Notes: a model not told the origin generated them from the letters alone. A stretch of DNA of 64,000 bases from Sphingomonas sp. J315 (GCF_024666595.1 NZ_CP088296.1:1240001-1304000), one strand, 5' to 3'. Shown: positions 45,351-54,282, counted from the stretch's first letter. Numbers and translations are program-made.

Positions 45351-46201
45351 GAATCAGCCAGCTTCATCCCCAGTTTTTCGGCGAGGTGGTGGACCTCGAC
45401 CTTTCGCAACCGTTGCACGGCGATCAGGTTGCGGTTCTGCAGCGGGCGATCGACGAACATGCCGTGCTGGTCTTTCGCGATCAGCAGGCGATGGATGACG
45501 ATGCGCAGATCGCGTTCAGCGGACTGTTCGGTCCGCTCCAGCGTTCGATCACGGTTCATCGCAAGGATACCGAACGCCGCCTGAAACGGGACGAACTCAG
45601 CGACATCTCGAATGTCGACGAGACGGGACAGAGGCTGGCGGCGGACGACCGGCGCAGGCTGCTCCAGAAGCCCGCACGGCTATGGCATACCGACAGTTCG
45701 TTCCGAAATCCGCCGGGACGCTACACATTCCTGGCGGCGCGTACGCTTCCACCCGAAGGCGGCGATACCGAATTCGCGGATATGCGCGCGGCTTATGATG
45801 CCCTCGACCAGTCCACCCGAGACCGGATCGCAACGCTCATCGTCCACCATTCACTCGACCGGTCCCGTCGCCTGGCAGGCGCTCCAGCCCTGAGCGAGGA
45901 AGAAGCACGCAACCTGCCGGGTGCGGAGCATCCGTTGGTGCGGCGTCATCCCTCGGGCCGCGACGTCCTCTATCTGGCTTCGCATGCCGAATGGATCGTG
46001 AGTTGGCCGGAAGGTGAGAGTCGCGCGCTGCTCGACGCGCTTACCGCGCATGCGACCAGTGCGCCGTTCGTCCATCGCCATGTCTGGCGCGACGGCGACC
46101 TGGTGATGTGGGACAATCGCTGCACGATGCACCGCGCCACCCCGTTTCGGGACGATCTTTACCGTCGCGACATGCGGCGAACCACCGTGGCGGACGAGTA
46201 G
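45347..46201 (+). CDS. TauD/TfdA-family Fe(II)/2-oxoglutarate dioxygenase
   Basis: 284 residues. Metal-binding HxD in LWHTDSSF (His114, Asp116) and the distal His262 in CTMHRATPF, followed by the 2-oxoglutarate-binding Arg in RRDMRRT. The family hydroxylates taurine, 2,4-dichlorophenoxyacetate, alkyl sulfates and various acids, often breaking C-S or C-O bonds. It overlaps the quinone oxidoreductase (ATGA). With the TonB receptor just downstream it may begin breakdown of an imported ether or sulfonate/sulfate compound; that is inference. Confidence 0.88.
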   Translation: MRISQLHPQFFGEVVDLDLSQPLHGDQVAVLQRAIDEHAVLVFRDQQAMDDDAQIAFSGLFGPLQRSITVHRKDTERRLKRDELSDISNVDETGQRLAADDRRRLLQKPARLWHTDSSFRNPPGRYTFLAARTLPPEGGDTEFADMRAAYDALDQSTRDRIATLIVHHSLDRSRRLAGAPALSEEEARNLPGAEHPLVRRHPSGRDVLYLASHAEWIVSWPEGESRALLDALTAHATSAPFVHRHVWRDGDLVMWDNRCTMHRATPFRDDLYRRDMRRTTVADE

Positions 46202-46333
46202 CGACAGCGATTTCTGACGGTTCATCAACAGGAATGTGCTGAAACCATCCGCCGCATGGCCCAAGAACCGACATGCTGTATGTTACTCAAGAGCCGGACC
46301 AGATACGGCCATGATGGACCCGAGGGAGGGGAT

Positions 46334-48769
46334 ATGAAGCCTGTTTCCAAGCGCGCCTTGCTGACCGCAAGTGCAATCGCCGCATTGATTTCCACGCCTT
46401 CCTTCGCCGCGGACGAGCCTGTGGCCAGCGCGGCGTCGCCGGCTCAAACGGCCGGGCAAACGGCTGCGGACCCGGGCGCACCGGCCGCACAGGACGACGC
46501 CGGCGCACCGGCGGAAATCGTCGTTACGGCCCGTCGCCGCGAGGAAGCTCTGTCGCGCGTCCCGGTTGCCGTCACAGCATTCGACAGCTCGATGCTGGCC
46601 GAGCGTTCGATCACCTCGATCGACCAGCTGACCCAGGCGACGCCTGGCCTCACCTATGGCCGCTCGGGCGGCAGCGCCAACCCGCAGATCGTGATCCGTG
46701 CGCAGAGCCGCTCGAATATCGGCGATGCCGCGCAGCCCGTTCTTACCTATTTTGCCGATGTGCCGCTTCCTTATGTGGCCAGCGTCATCCCGACCTACGA
46801 TCTTTCCTCGGTCCAGGTTCTGAAGGGACCGCAGGGTACCCTGTTCGGCCGAAACTCGACCTCCGGCGCGGTGCTGGTCTATCCCACGGCGCCGTCGCAC
46901 GAACTCGGCGGCTACCTGTCCGCCAGCTATGGCAATTACAACGCGATCGTTGTCGAAGGGGCGCTCAATGTGCCGATCGTCCAGGACAAGGTTGCGATCC
47001 GCGTCGCCGGCCAGCGCAACAAGCGCGACGGGCACACGATATCCCAGGTCACCGGGCAGGATCTGAATGACATCAACGACACGTCGTTCCGCGTGTCGCT
47101 GCTGATCGATCTCGGCGATTTCCAGAACACCACGGTCTATGACAATATCCGCTGGGAACGGCAGGGCGACGCTGCCGTCCTGACCCATCTGTATCCCGGA
47201 ACGATCACGCCGCGCTTTCCCGGTTTCAACACCTTCTTCGATTGCGGTACCTCGGCCTCCTGCGATGTCGATCTCGCGCTGGCGCGGCAACAGGCCGCGG
47301 GGGTCCGCAAGAACTTCACCGCTCCGCGCGTCTTCCAGAATGTTCAGCTCCAGGGCTTGTCGAACACGACCACGCTCAATCTCGGCAACATCACGCTGAA
47401 GAACATTCTAGGGTACAGAACCGCCTATCACTACAGCCTGACCGATACCGACGGCACCGAGATGGGGCTGACAACGGCTGAGAATCTTCAGGATTTCAGC
47501 CAGTTCAGCGAGGAATTCCAGGTCCAGGGAAGCTTCCTCGAGGACCGGCTCGATACCATCTTCGGCGCATTCTATCTCAAATCGAAGCCCAGCGGCCGCA
47601 CCGGTCTGATCGTCGCTCCCTTCACGCCCCGCCTGCCCGCTTCGCTTGTGCTGAGCTATCGTACGCAAGAAAGCAAAGCGCTGTTTGGACAAGCCAGTTT
47701 CAACCTGGGCGGCGGCTTCAAGATCGATGCCGGTGTCCGTCACACATGGGACAAGACCACCTCGTGCGCGACTGGCTATAGCGCGAACAATCCGTATGTT
47801 CCCGGCACGCCGGTCGCATCGCTCGATCAGTGCCGGAACGGCGGAACGCTCACGGTGAACGGCGCTCCGGTGGCGATAAAGGGCACGCAATCCGTCGCGG
47901 ATTCCGCCGCCTGGACATGGAATTTCGGCGTCAACTATCAGGCGACCGAGAGCATTTTCCTCTATGCCACGGTTCGCCGCGGCTATCGCGCGGGCGGCGT
48001 CAACACGCCGGTTCTTGGCGGGATCCTGACCCCGTTCCAGACCTATGAACCCGAAACGGTGGTGGATGCCGAAATCGGCATGAAGGCACGCTGGTCTGCG
48101 GGCGGGGTGCGCGGCACGTTCAACATCGATGTCTTCCGGGGCACGTATAACGGGTCGCAGCGCGGCGTTAACGGAACCAACAACAATTTCGATGGCGACG
48201 GTAATCCCAATAACGACCCGTCGGCGGGCACGATCATCATCAATGCCGGCAAGGCGCGGGTGCAGGGCTTCGACATCGACGCGACGATCACGCCGACACG
48301 CGGCCTCACATTCGGCGGCTTTATCAGCTACAATGATGCAAAATATCTGGATACGGGAACCCCGGCAGTCCTTGCATCGCGAAACGCCTTCCCGGCTAAG
48401 CCCGAGGACACGGCGTTCCCCTATGCGCCCGCGCTCACCCTGGGCGGCAATGTCAGCTACGAAACCTCGCTCGGCCCGGATATCGGGGGTCTGACGTTCA
48501 ACGCCGATGTCTATCGGGCGAGCCGGACCTATTTCAGTCCGTTCAAGAGCGACAAGCAGTTGAGCCAAGGCGCCTATGCGGTGGTTGGCGCGCGGCTGGA
48601 CTGGACCGATGTCGGCGGGACCCCGCTGACGCTGGGCGTCTTTGCCCGTAACCTGTTCAACGAAGTCTATGCGGTCGGTGGTGCCAATACCGCGACTTCA
48701 GCTGGATATGCGTCGCTGTTCTACAACGAACCGCGCACCTATGGTGTTCAGGCCAAGCTGAAATTCTGA
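46334..48769 (+). CDS. TonB-dependent outer membrane receptor
   Basis: 811 residues. Signal peptide at about 1-26 (MKPVSKRALLTASAIAALIS, cleavage near SFA/A), a TonB-box/plug start EIVVTARRREE, plug domain with VQVLKGPQGTLFGRNSTSG, and a 22-strand-type barrel ending in a terminal aromatic (KLKF). This layout is typical of sphingomonad receptors for hydrophobic or bulky substrates. The ATG has a GGGAGGGG site. It lies 132 bases after the dioxygenase operon and may be read from it or from its own promoter. Probably imports the substrate of this catabolic region. Confidence 0.93.
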   Translation: MKPVSKRALLTASAIAALISTPSFAADEPVASAASPAQTAGQTAADPGAPAAQDDAGAPAEIVVTARRREEALSRVPVAVTAFDSSMLAERSITSIDQLTQATPGLTYGRSGGSANPQIVIRAQSRSNIGDAAQPVLTYFADVPLPYVASVIPTYDLSSVQVLKGPQGTLFGRNSTSGAVLVYPTAPSHELGGYLSASYGNYNAIVVEGALNVPIVQDKVAIRVAGQRNKRDGHTISQVTGQDLNDINDTSFRVSLLIDLGDFQNTTVYDNIRWERQGDAAVLTHLYPGTITPRFPGFNTFFDCGTSASCDVDLALARQQAAGVRKNFTAPRVFQNVQLQGLSNTTTLNLGNITLKNILGYRTAYHYSLTDTDGTEMGLTTAENLQDFSQFSEEFQVQGSFLEDRLDTIFGAFYLKSKPSGRTGLIVAPFTPRLPASLVLSYRTQESKALFGQASFNLGGGFKIDAGVRHTWDKTTSCATGYSANNPYVPGTPVASLDQCRNGGTLTVNGAPVAIKGTQSVADSAAWTWNFGVNYQATESIFLYATVRRGYRAGGVNTPVLGGILTPFQTYEPETVVDAEIGMKARWSAGGVRGTFNIDVFRGTYNGSQRGVNGTNNNFDGDGNPNNDPSAGTIIINAGKARVQGFDIDATITPTRGLTFGGFISYNDAKYLDTGTPAVLASRNAFPAKPEDTAFPYAPALTLGGNVSYETSLGPDIGGLTFNADVYRASRTYFSPFKSDKQLSQGAYAVVGARLDWTDVGGTPLTLGVFARNLFNEVYAVGGANTATSAGYASLFYNEPRTYGVQAKLKF

Positions 48770-48794
48770 CACTCGACTGACTGTTGTCATGACG

Positions 48795-48828
48795 AGACGG
48801 CGGGCCTTGCGGTCCGCCGTCTTCATTT
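48795..48828 (+). terminator. rho-independent terminator after TonB receptor
   Basis: Stem AGACGGCGGGCC (48795-48806) pairs with GGTCCGCCGTCT (48811-48822), with one G-T wobble and loop TTGC, followed by TCATTT. It lies 26 bases after the receptor stop. Upstream of the next gene, an inverted repeat CGAACA/TGTTCG (48863-48884) is also present. Confidence 0.75.
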
Positions 48829-49051
48829 GCGGGCCGATGACGATCGAGGCCGGACACTATAGCGAACAAGAGCGATCATGTTCGGTCGCGATGATCCCGT
48901 TTCCCGCTCGACACCCTCCCCAGAGCAAGAACGGACAGTCTGCTCGTTAATTCTGACAATCCATCAAGAATACGATTGCAAGCCATGCTGCATCGCGGCA
49001 AGTGCGAGTTGTTCGTGCTGTCCGCGGACAGGCTTGGAGACCGATCAAATT

Positions 49052-49336
49052 ATGAAACCCTATCTGACGTGCGTGTGCACGGCACTCCTCTTCGCCGCGC
49101 CGATGCAAGCATTGGCCGCGCAGGCCGCGCCCGCGGCGGCGATCGCCGTAAAGAAGAACCAGACGATCATCGACGCCGACGGCCGCGTGCTGGGCAAGGT
49201 CTATGAAGTGAATGATGCGGGCGGCTTCGTTACCTTCACCGCGCAGATGAAGGTGTATCGCGTGCCGATCTCGACGCTGTCGGCCGACGGGGCGCGACTC
49301 AAGACCACCCTGACCCGCAAGGCGATCGGTCTCTGA
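49052..49336 (+). CDS. small secreted (periplasmic) protein of unknown function
   Basis: 94 residues. An N-terminal signal peptide (about 1-23, MKPYLTCVCTALLFAAPMQALA) and a short beta-rich mature part (QTIIDADGRVLGKVYEV, then YRVPISTLS) reminiscent of PRC-barrel-like or sphingomonad conserved small proteins. No known catalytic motif. It follows the TonB receptor after a terminator and ends just before a strong hairpin, so it is a separate transcript. A promoter must lie in 48830-49051. Function unknown. Confidence 0.7.
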   Translation: MKPYLTCVCTALLFAAPMQALAAQAAPAAAIAVKKNQTIIDADGRVLGKVYEVNDAGGFVTFTAQMKVYRVPISTLSADGARLKTTLTRKAIGL

Positions 49337-49341
49337 CGCGC

Positions 49342-49363
49342 AGGGGCCGGCGCGCCGGCCCCT
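49342..49363. terminator. perfect hairpin between convergent genes
   Basis: AGGGGCCGG-CGCG-CCGGCCCCT is a nine-base-pair stem with a four-base loop, palindromic over all 22 bases, located between the small secreted protein and the TetR gene stop at 49367. There is a short TCCCT after it and no long T run. It probably terminates both convergent transcripts. Confidence 0.65.
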
Positions 49364-49366
49364 TCC

Positions 49367-50011
49367 CTAGCCCTGCGGCGCAATCATGCGGGTCAAAATG
49401 CGCGCCTGTGCGGCGCGGATACGCTGCGCCGATATGGTCAGCCGGGGTTCCCGGTGCACCGCAGCGGCCAGCCGCTCAATCGATGCGAACAGCACGATGC
49501 TCTCGGCATAGGCGTCGGTTTCATCCAGCGGCGGTTCGAGATGCGGCGCCCGCTTCAACAACTCCCAAAAACGGTTGAGCACCGCTTCCGCCCATCGGCC
49601 GCGCAATCTGGCGAACCGCGGATCCCCCCGGTCGGCTTCCATCATGCGATAGTGAAGCACCGCATTGTGCCGCTCCCATTGCTCGGCAAGCATCTTCAGG
49701 AATGCCTCGCTGTCTTCCGCAACCCGCGCGTTGCTGTGGAAGATGTCGAGCTTCGAAAATGCTGCCAGCATGTCTTCGGTCGCCGCCTCGCTGAGCGCAT
49801 AGAGAATATCCTGCACATCGCGAAAATAGACGTAGAATGTTGCCGATGCGGTTCCGGCCTCGGCGGCGATCGCCATCGCGGTGAGGTCCATCGGCGAGGT
49901 CGAAGCGAGCAACAGCGCGGCCGCGTCGACCAGGCGTTGGCGCGTCTCGCGCCCCTTGCGGCCCAACGCGTGCGGCGACGAGGATCGAAAGGAAGCATCA
50001 GCACGCGTCAT
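49367..50011 (-). CDS. TetR-family transcriptional regulator
   Basis: 214 residues. N-terminal helix-turn-helix (GRETRQRLVDAAALLLAS, then TAMAIAAEAGTASATFYVYFRDVQDIL) and helical C-terminal ligand domain. The ATG at 50009-50011 lies ten bases after the SDR stop, so it is the second gene of a two-gene unit. The 20-base near-palindrome at 50760-50779 in the promoter of that unit is a candidate operator. Confidence 0.85.
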   Translation of the reverse strand: MTRADASFRSSSPHALGRKGRETRQRLVDAAALLLASTSPMDLTAMAIAAEAGTASATFYVYFRDVQDILYALSEAATEDMLAAFSKLDIFHSNARVAEDSEAFLKMLAEQWERHNAVLHYRMMEADRGDPRFARLRGRWAEAVLNRFWELLKRAPHLEPPLDETDAYAESIVLFASIERLAAAVHREPRLTISAQRIRAAQARILTRMIAPQG

Positions 50012-50021
50012 GATGTGGAAT

Positions 50022-50690
50022 CTAGGCGCCCGCTGTACCGAGTGAAAGCTTGATACCGGTCCCGGTGATCGCCGCGGCATCCTGCGAGAGCAGGAACGCC
50101 ACCACAGCCGCCGCGCTTTCGAGACTCACCCAACCCGCCGGATCGGCGTCGGGCATGTCCTTGCGGTTGGCCGGCGTATCGAGGATGGTCGGCAGAATTG
50201 CGTTGACGCGGATGCCCCTGCCCCGAAGCTCTTCGGCAAGGCTCTCGGTCAGCGCCATGACGCCTGCCTTCGAGGCCGCATAGGGCGCCATGCCCATGCC
50301 CGGCGCGGCGGATGCCGCCGCGCCGACATTCACGATCGCACCCGATTTCAGGTGAGGCAGCACCGCCCGCGAGCTGATTGCTGCGGTGCGCAGGTTGATG
50401 CGATACATGGCGTCCCAGCTTGCGATCGACCCGGTTTCCACCGGCTCCCAGGTGAAACCGCCGGCGACATTGATCAACGCGTCGATCTCGCCCAACGCAC
50501 CCGCTGCTTCGGAGAATGCTGTCGCCACCGCCGTTTCATCGGCAAGATCAACACCCGCGATGACGCGGTCTGCGTCACTCTCGCCCGATGCGATATCGAC
50601 TGCAACCACGCGATGCCCCCGCGACTTCAAGGTCGTCACGACCGCGCGCCCCAATCCGCCCAGTCCCCCGGTGACGATCACATGTCCCAT
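50022..50690 (-). CDS. short-chain dehydrogenase/reductase (SDR)
   Basis: 222 residues. Cofactor motif TGGLGGLG, Asp after the second strand (VDIASG, suggesting NAD), NVAGG, and YAASK. The catalytic Ser position reads Ala (NVGAAASAAPG), so the usual Ser-Tyr-Lys triad is incomplete. The short length and C-terminal LSLGTAGA are at the lower end of the family. The ATG has a GGAGG site. First gene of the leftward SDR-TetR unit. Confidence 0.83.
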   Translation of the reverse strand: MGHVIVTGGLGGLGRAVVTTLKSRGHRVVAVDIASGESDADRVIAGVDLADETAVATAFSEAAGALGEIDALINVAGGFTWEPVETGSIASWDAMYRINLRTAAISSRAVLPHLKSGAIVNVGAAASAAPGMGMAPYAASKAGVMALTESLAEELRGRGIRVNAILPTILDTPANRKDMPDADPAGWVSLESAAAVVAFLLSQDAAAITGTGIKLSLGTAGA

Positions 50691-50759
50691 CGCTGTCCTC
50701 CATACACTCGATTCTACGCGATCTAACCCGATCGCCCGCTGCCGCCAACGCAACCAGAA

Positions 50760-50779
50760 AGCATCGAATATGCGATGCT
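50760..50779. promoter_or_regulatory. 20-base near-palindrome in divergent promoter
   Basis: AGCATCG-aatatg-CGATGCT has perfect seven-base arms and 18 of 20 symmetric positions. It lies 50 bases before the crotonase start at 50830 and 69 bases before the opposing SDR start. One half plus flank (TATGCGATGCT) recurs at 20343-20353, again about 50 bases from a start codon. Operator role is inferred. Confidence 0.45.
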
Positions 50780-50829
50780 CTACCCGGCACCTTGCGCTGC
50801 GCACTGCGGAGATAGGAAGCTGGCCCGTG

Positions 50830-51552
50830 ATGAGGATCATGCGGACCGATGACCGCGATGTCGCGGTGCTCATGTTCAATCGCCCGGAGCGATTGAACGC
50901 GATCGACACGGCAATGCTGGCTGAGCTCAACACCCATCTCGACACGATCGAGAGCGATGCCAGCCGCGCTTTGGTGATCACAGGTTCGCCGCGCGCCTTT
51001 TGCGTCGGTTCCGACCTCAAGGAGAAGGGCGCGGATGGCGAGTTGCGCATCCGTCACATGCATGCGTTGATCCAGCGGCTCCGGGCATTTCCGAAAATCG
51101 GGGTCGCCGCGCTTTCCGGCTACGCACTGGGAGGCGGGCTGGAAATCGCATTGGGACTGCAGTTTCGGATCGCCGACCCTAATGCCGTGCTTGGCCTGCC
51201 CGAGGTGAAACTCGGCCTGATACCCGCTTATGGGGCGACGCAGATCTTGCCCCGCCTGATCGGCGAGACGCGGTCGCTCGACCTGATGCTGAGCGGCGAC
51301 CCGATCGACCCGGTCACCGCGCTGGCCTGGGGGCTGATCGATCGGATCAGCGAGAATGTGGTCGAGGCCGCAGTCGAATTCGCACTGCAACGCGCAGGCA
51401 ACAGTCCCTCGGCCGAAGCCGCGATACGTCAAGCGGTACGCGCGAGCGGGATGCCGCTTGCCGAAGGCCTGGACGTGGAGCGCGAACTGGCAATCGCGAC
51501 GTCTGGAAGCAATGAGGCGAAGGCCGCGCTCGCAGCCTTCAAGGCGGGCTAA
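50830..51552 (+). CDS. enoyl-CoA hydratase
   Basis: 240 residues. Crotonase fold with FNRPERLNAID and oxyanion loop PRAFCVGSDLKE. Both hydratase glutamates are kept (GGGLEIALGLQF and GLPEVKLGLIPAYGATQ), so true enoyl-CoA hydratase activity is likely. The ATG at 50830 follows an AGGAAG site; a GTG just before is an alternative start. It overlaps the opposite nitronate monooxygenase gene by 14 bases at the 3' ends. Confidence 0.86.
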   Translation: MRIMRTDDRDVAVLMFNRPERLNAIDTAMLAELNTHLDTIESDASRALVITGSPRAFCVGSDLKEKGADGELRIRHMHALIQRLRAFPKIGVAALSGYALGGGLEIALGLQFRIADPNAVLGLPEVKLGLIPAYGATQILPRLIGETRSLDLMLSGDPIDPVTALAWGLIDRISENVVEAAVEFALQRAGNSPSAEAAIRQAVRASGMPLAEGLDVERELAIATSGSNEAKAALAAFKAG

Positions 51553-52471
51553 CCGCCCCGATCGCGGCCGCATAGTCGGCAGACAAGCGCTCGACCAGTT
51601 CGGCGACGGACGGCACGTCCGTGATCGCACCGACGCCCTGCCCCGCCGACCAGATGTCCTTCCAGGGTCTGAGTCCGCGTTCGTCAAGCACGGGAAGCGG
51701 GCCGGTCGCGGCCTGAAACAAAGCCGGGTCGAGCCCATTGGCGGTGAGCGATCTGGTCAGGAAATTCGCCGGCGTCCCGCTGATCCCGCGTGTCGCCAGC
51801 ACATCCTTTGCGCGCGATGCGATGAGCATCGCGTGATAGTCGGGATGTACCGATGCCTCGCGCGTCGCGATGAAGCGGGTGCCCATATAGGCAAGATCCG
51901 CTCCCATCATCCGCGCTGCAGCTACGTCCCGCCCCGTTGACATGCCCCCGGCAAGCAGGATGGTGCCGTCGAATACGGCGCGCACCTCGTTCAGCACCGC
52001 AAAGGGGTTGAGCCAGCCGGTGTGCCCGCCGGCACCTGTGGTCAACACGATCAGGCCATCGACCCCCGCCTGCGCTGCGATCTCGGCGTGGCGCGCGCTG
52101 GCGACGTCGTGAAAGACGGTGCCACCATAGTCATGTACCGCCGCAACGACATCGTGATCCGCTCCGAAGGAGGTGATCACGAGCGGAACCTGGCGTCGCA
52201 CCGTAATCGCCAGATCTTCAGCCAGCCGTCCATTCTGCTTGCCGACGATCAGGTTCACGCCATAGGCCGCATCAGTCTCGTCCAACGCAGCGCCGATCTG
52301 CTCGAGCCAGCTCTCATAGTCCGCCGCACTGCGCGCGTTCAGCGACGGGAAGGTTCCGATGATCCCTGCCTTGCATGCCGCAATCGTCAGCGCCGGATTT
52401 GAGATGAGGAACATCGGCGCCACCATCACGGGTAGCTCAAGATTGCACCGAAGCCGTTCAGCGATGGCCAT
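51539..52471 (-). CDS. nitronate monooxygenase / 2-nitropropane dioxygenase-like flavoprotein
   Basis: 310 residues. FMN-binding TIM barrel with MVAPMFLISN near the N-terminus, the His motif TTGAGGHTGW and AGGMSTGRDVAAARMMGADLAYMGTRF. The family oxidises alkyl nitronates, but members in degradation clusters can act on other substrates or as NADH:quinone reductases. No nitro-compound genes are seen nearby, so the substrate is uncertain. Single gene divergent from the SDR at 52657, across a 185-base region. Confidence 0.86.
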   Translation of the reverse strand: MAIAERLRCNLELPVMVAPMFLISNPALTIAACKAGIIGTFPSLNARSAADYESWLEQIGAALDETDAAYGVNLIVGKQNGRLAEDLAITVRRQVPLVITSFGADHDVVAAVHDYGGTVFHDVASARHAEIAAQAGVDGLIVLTTGAGGHTGWLNPFAVLNEVRAVFDGTILLAGGMSTGRDVAAARMMGADLAYMGTRFIATREASVHPDYHAMLIASRAKDVLATRGISGTPANFLTRSLTANGLDPALFQAATGPLPVLDERGLRPWKDIWSAGQGVGAITDVPSVAELVERLSADYAAAIGAVSPP

Positions 52472-52656
52472 GTTGATATCCTGTTGCCCCGGGCGAGCTT
52501 ATCGGATGCGGGCGCCGTTTCGTATCCTTGGCGCGACGCATCACAACCATGCGCTTGGCTGCCGCTCCATTGCGCAGAGACGGCGCGAGACATACCGCAA
52601 TGTCCGACAGGCTGAAGGGGCCGATACGTTCACAATGCTTCCTGGAGCAGACGCTT

Positions 52657-53436
52657 ATGAAACTCGATTCCTCGATTTCCGCGATCGTCACCGGCGGCGC
52701 CTCCGGCCTGGGGCACGCAACCGCGAAGGCGATCGCCGAAACAGGCGCGAAAGTCGCCATCTTCGATCTCAATGAGGAACTGGGCGAGAAGGTCGCCGCC
52801 GAAATCGGCGGCATTTTCTGCAAGGTCGATGTGCTGTCCGACGAGTCAGTCGATGCGGCGTTCGAGAAGGCCCGCTCGGCAAATGGCCAGGAGCGGGTAC
52901 TGGTCAATTGCGCCGGGACGGGCAACTCGATCAAGACCGCCGGCGTCGACAAGAAGACCGGTGAGATCAAGTATTTCCCCAGCGACAAGTTCGCCTGGGT
53001 TTTGATGGTCAACACGGTGGGCACATTTCGCTGCATCACCCGTTCGGCGGCGGGCATGCTGACGCTCGACCCGGTGGACGGGGAGCGCGGCGCGATCGTT
53101 TGCACCGCATCCGCTGCAGCCCAGGACGGGCAGATGGGTCAGGCGGCCTATTCAGCGTCGAAGGCAGCCGTGGTCGGCATGACGCTCCCGATCGCGCGCG
53201 ATCTCTCCGGTTCGGCGATCCGCATCAACACGATCATGCCGGGCATTTTCGCGACGCCGCCGATGCTGGGCGTGCCGGACAATGTGCGCAGCGTACTGGA
53301 GGCATCGGTCCCCTTTCCGAAACGCTTCGGGGCGCCGGCTGAATATGCCAGCCTGGTGCTGGAAATGGTACGAAACGGCTATTTCAACGGCGAGACCGTG
53401 CGTCTCGATGGCGCCATCCGCATGCCGATGCGCTGA
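52657..53436 (+). CDS. 3-hydroxyacyl-CoA dehydrogenase-type SDR (HSD17B10-like)
   Basis: 259 residues. Cofactor motif TGGASGLG, Asp after the second strand (FDLNEE, NAD), and the active-site segment TASAAAQDGQMGQAAYSASK. This closely follows type II 3-hydroxyacyl-CoA dehydrogenase HSD17B10 (Ser, Tyr, Lys all present). It should oxidise a 3-hydroxyacyl-CoA, possibly a branched one such as 2-methyl-3-hydroxybutyryl-CoA. The ATG has a GGAG site. First gene of SDR-crotonase-fused ACAD-TetR. Confidence 0.88.
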   Translation: MKLDSSISAIVTGGASGLGHATAKAIAETGAKVAIFDLNEELGEKVAAEIGGIFCKVDVLSDESVDAAFEKARSANGQERVLVNCAGTGNSIKTAGVDKKTGEIKYFPSDKFAWVLMVNTVGTFRCITRSAAGMLTLDPVDGERGAIVCTASAAAQDGQMGQAAYSASKAAVVGMTLPIARDLSGSAIRINTIMPGIFATPPMLGVPDNVRSVLEASVPFPKRFGAPAEYASLVLEMVRNGYFNGETVRLDGAIRMPMR

Positions 53437-53447
53437 GGAGCAGCAAG

Positions 53448-54269
53448 ATGAGCTTTATCCTGTACGAAGTTCGCGACCGCGTTGCGATCGTCACACTCAA
53501 TCGGCCCGAGGCGAACAACGCGCAGCACCCGCCTCTGCTCGCCGAACTGGACGCTGCGTTCGACAAGGCGGTCGCCGACGACAATGTCCGGGTCATCGTG
53601 CTGAATGCCAGCGGCAAGCATTTCTCGGCCGGCCATGACATCTCGGCGGAGGTGGTGAAGCACGAACCCTGGCTGTCGATGTTCGACGATGTCAGCGCGA
53701 ACGGCCTGCTTCGGATGTACCGCTGGGAAAGCAAGCATTTCCTCGGCTATTCGAACAAGTGGCGCAACCTCCCCAAGCCCACCATCGCCGCGGTTCAGGG
53801 GGCCTGTGTCGCGGCCGGGCTGATGCTGATCTGGCCGATGGATCTGATCGTCGCGGCCGACAATTCGCGCTTTTCCGATCCCGTGATCAACATGGCGATC
53901 GGCGGCGTCGAATATCACGGCCACACCTGGGAGTTCGGCCCCCGCAAGGCCAAGGAAATGCTGTTCACCGGCCGCTGGATGAATGCCGAAGAGGCCGAGA
54001 AGGTCGGCATGATCAATCGCGTCGTCCCGCTTGAGCAGCTGCATGAGGCCACGCTGGCATTGGCGAACGACATCGCGACCAAGCATCCGCACGGCCTGCT
54101 CATGGCCAAGCGCGCGGTCAATCAGACGATGGACATCATGGGACAATATGCCGCGATCCAGGCGTGCTTCGATACCCATTCTCTGGGCCATGCCAATGCC
54201 TGGGCCGCCGAAGGCCGGGTCACGCTCGCCAATCTCGAAGAAATGACTGCAGCCAACAAGAAGGCCTGA
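53448..54269 (+). CDS. enoyl-CoA hydratase/isomerase (crotonase) family protein
   Basis: 273 residues. LNRPEANNAQHP and oxyanion loop GKHFSAGHDIS. Neither hydratase Glu is present (GLMLIWPMD and DPVINMAIGGVEYHGH), although His residues cluster at the second site. It probably carries out an altered reaction on a bulky CoA ester. The start has GAGGAG upstream. It lies eleven bases after the SDR and thirteen before the fused ACAD. Confidence 0.85.
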   Translation: MSFILYEVRDRVAIVTLNRPEANNAQHPPLLAELDAAFDKAVADDNVRVIVLNASGKHFSAGHDISAEVVKHEPWLSMFDDVSANGLLRMYRWESKHFLGYSNKWRNLPKPTIAAVQGACVAAGLMLIWPMDLIVAADNSRFSDPVINMAIGGVEYHGHTWEFGPRKAKEMLFTGRWMNAEEAEKVGMINRVVPLEQLHEATLALANDIATKHPHGLLMAKRAVNQTMDIMGQYAAIQACFDTHSLGHANAWAAEGRVTLANLEEMTAANKKA

Positions 54270-54282
54270 AGGATCCCGTCCA

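Noticed and set aside
46202..46333. Operator or promoter upstream of the TonB receptor
   Set aside because: Only a four-base-arm inverted repeat (ACAT/ATGT) and no convincing -35/-10 pair could be seen.
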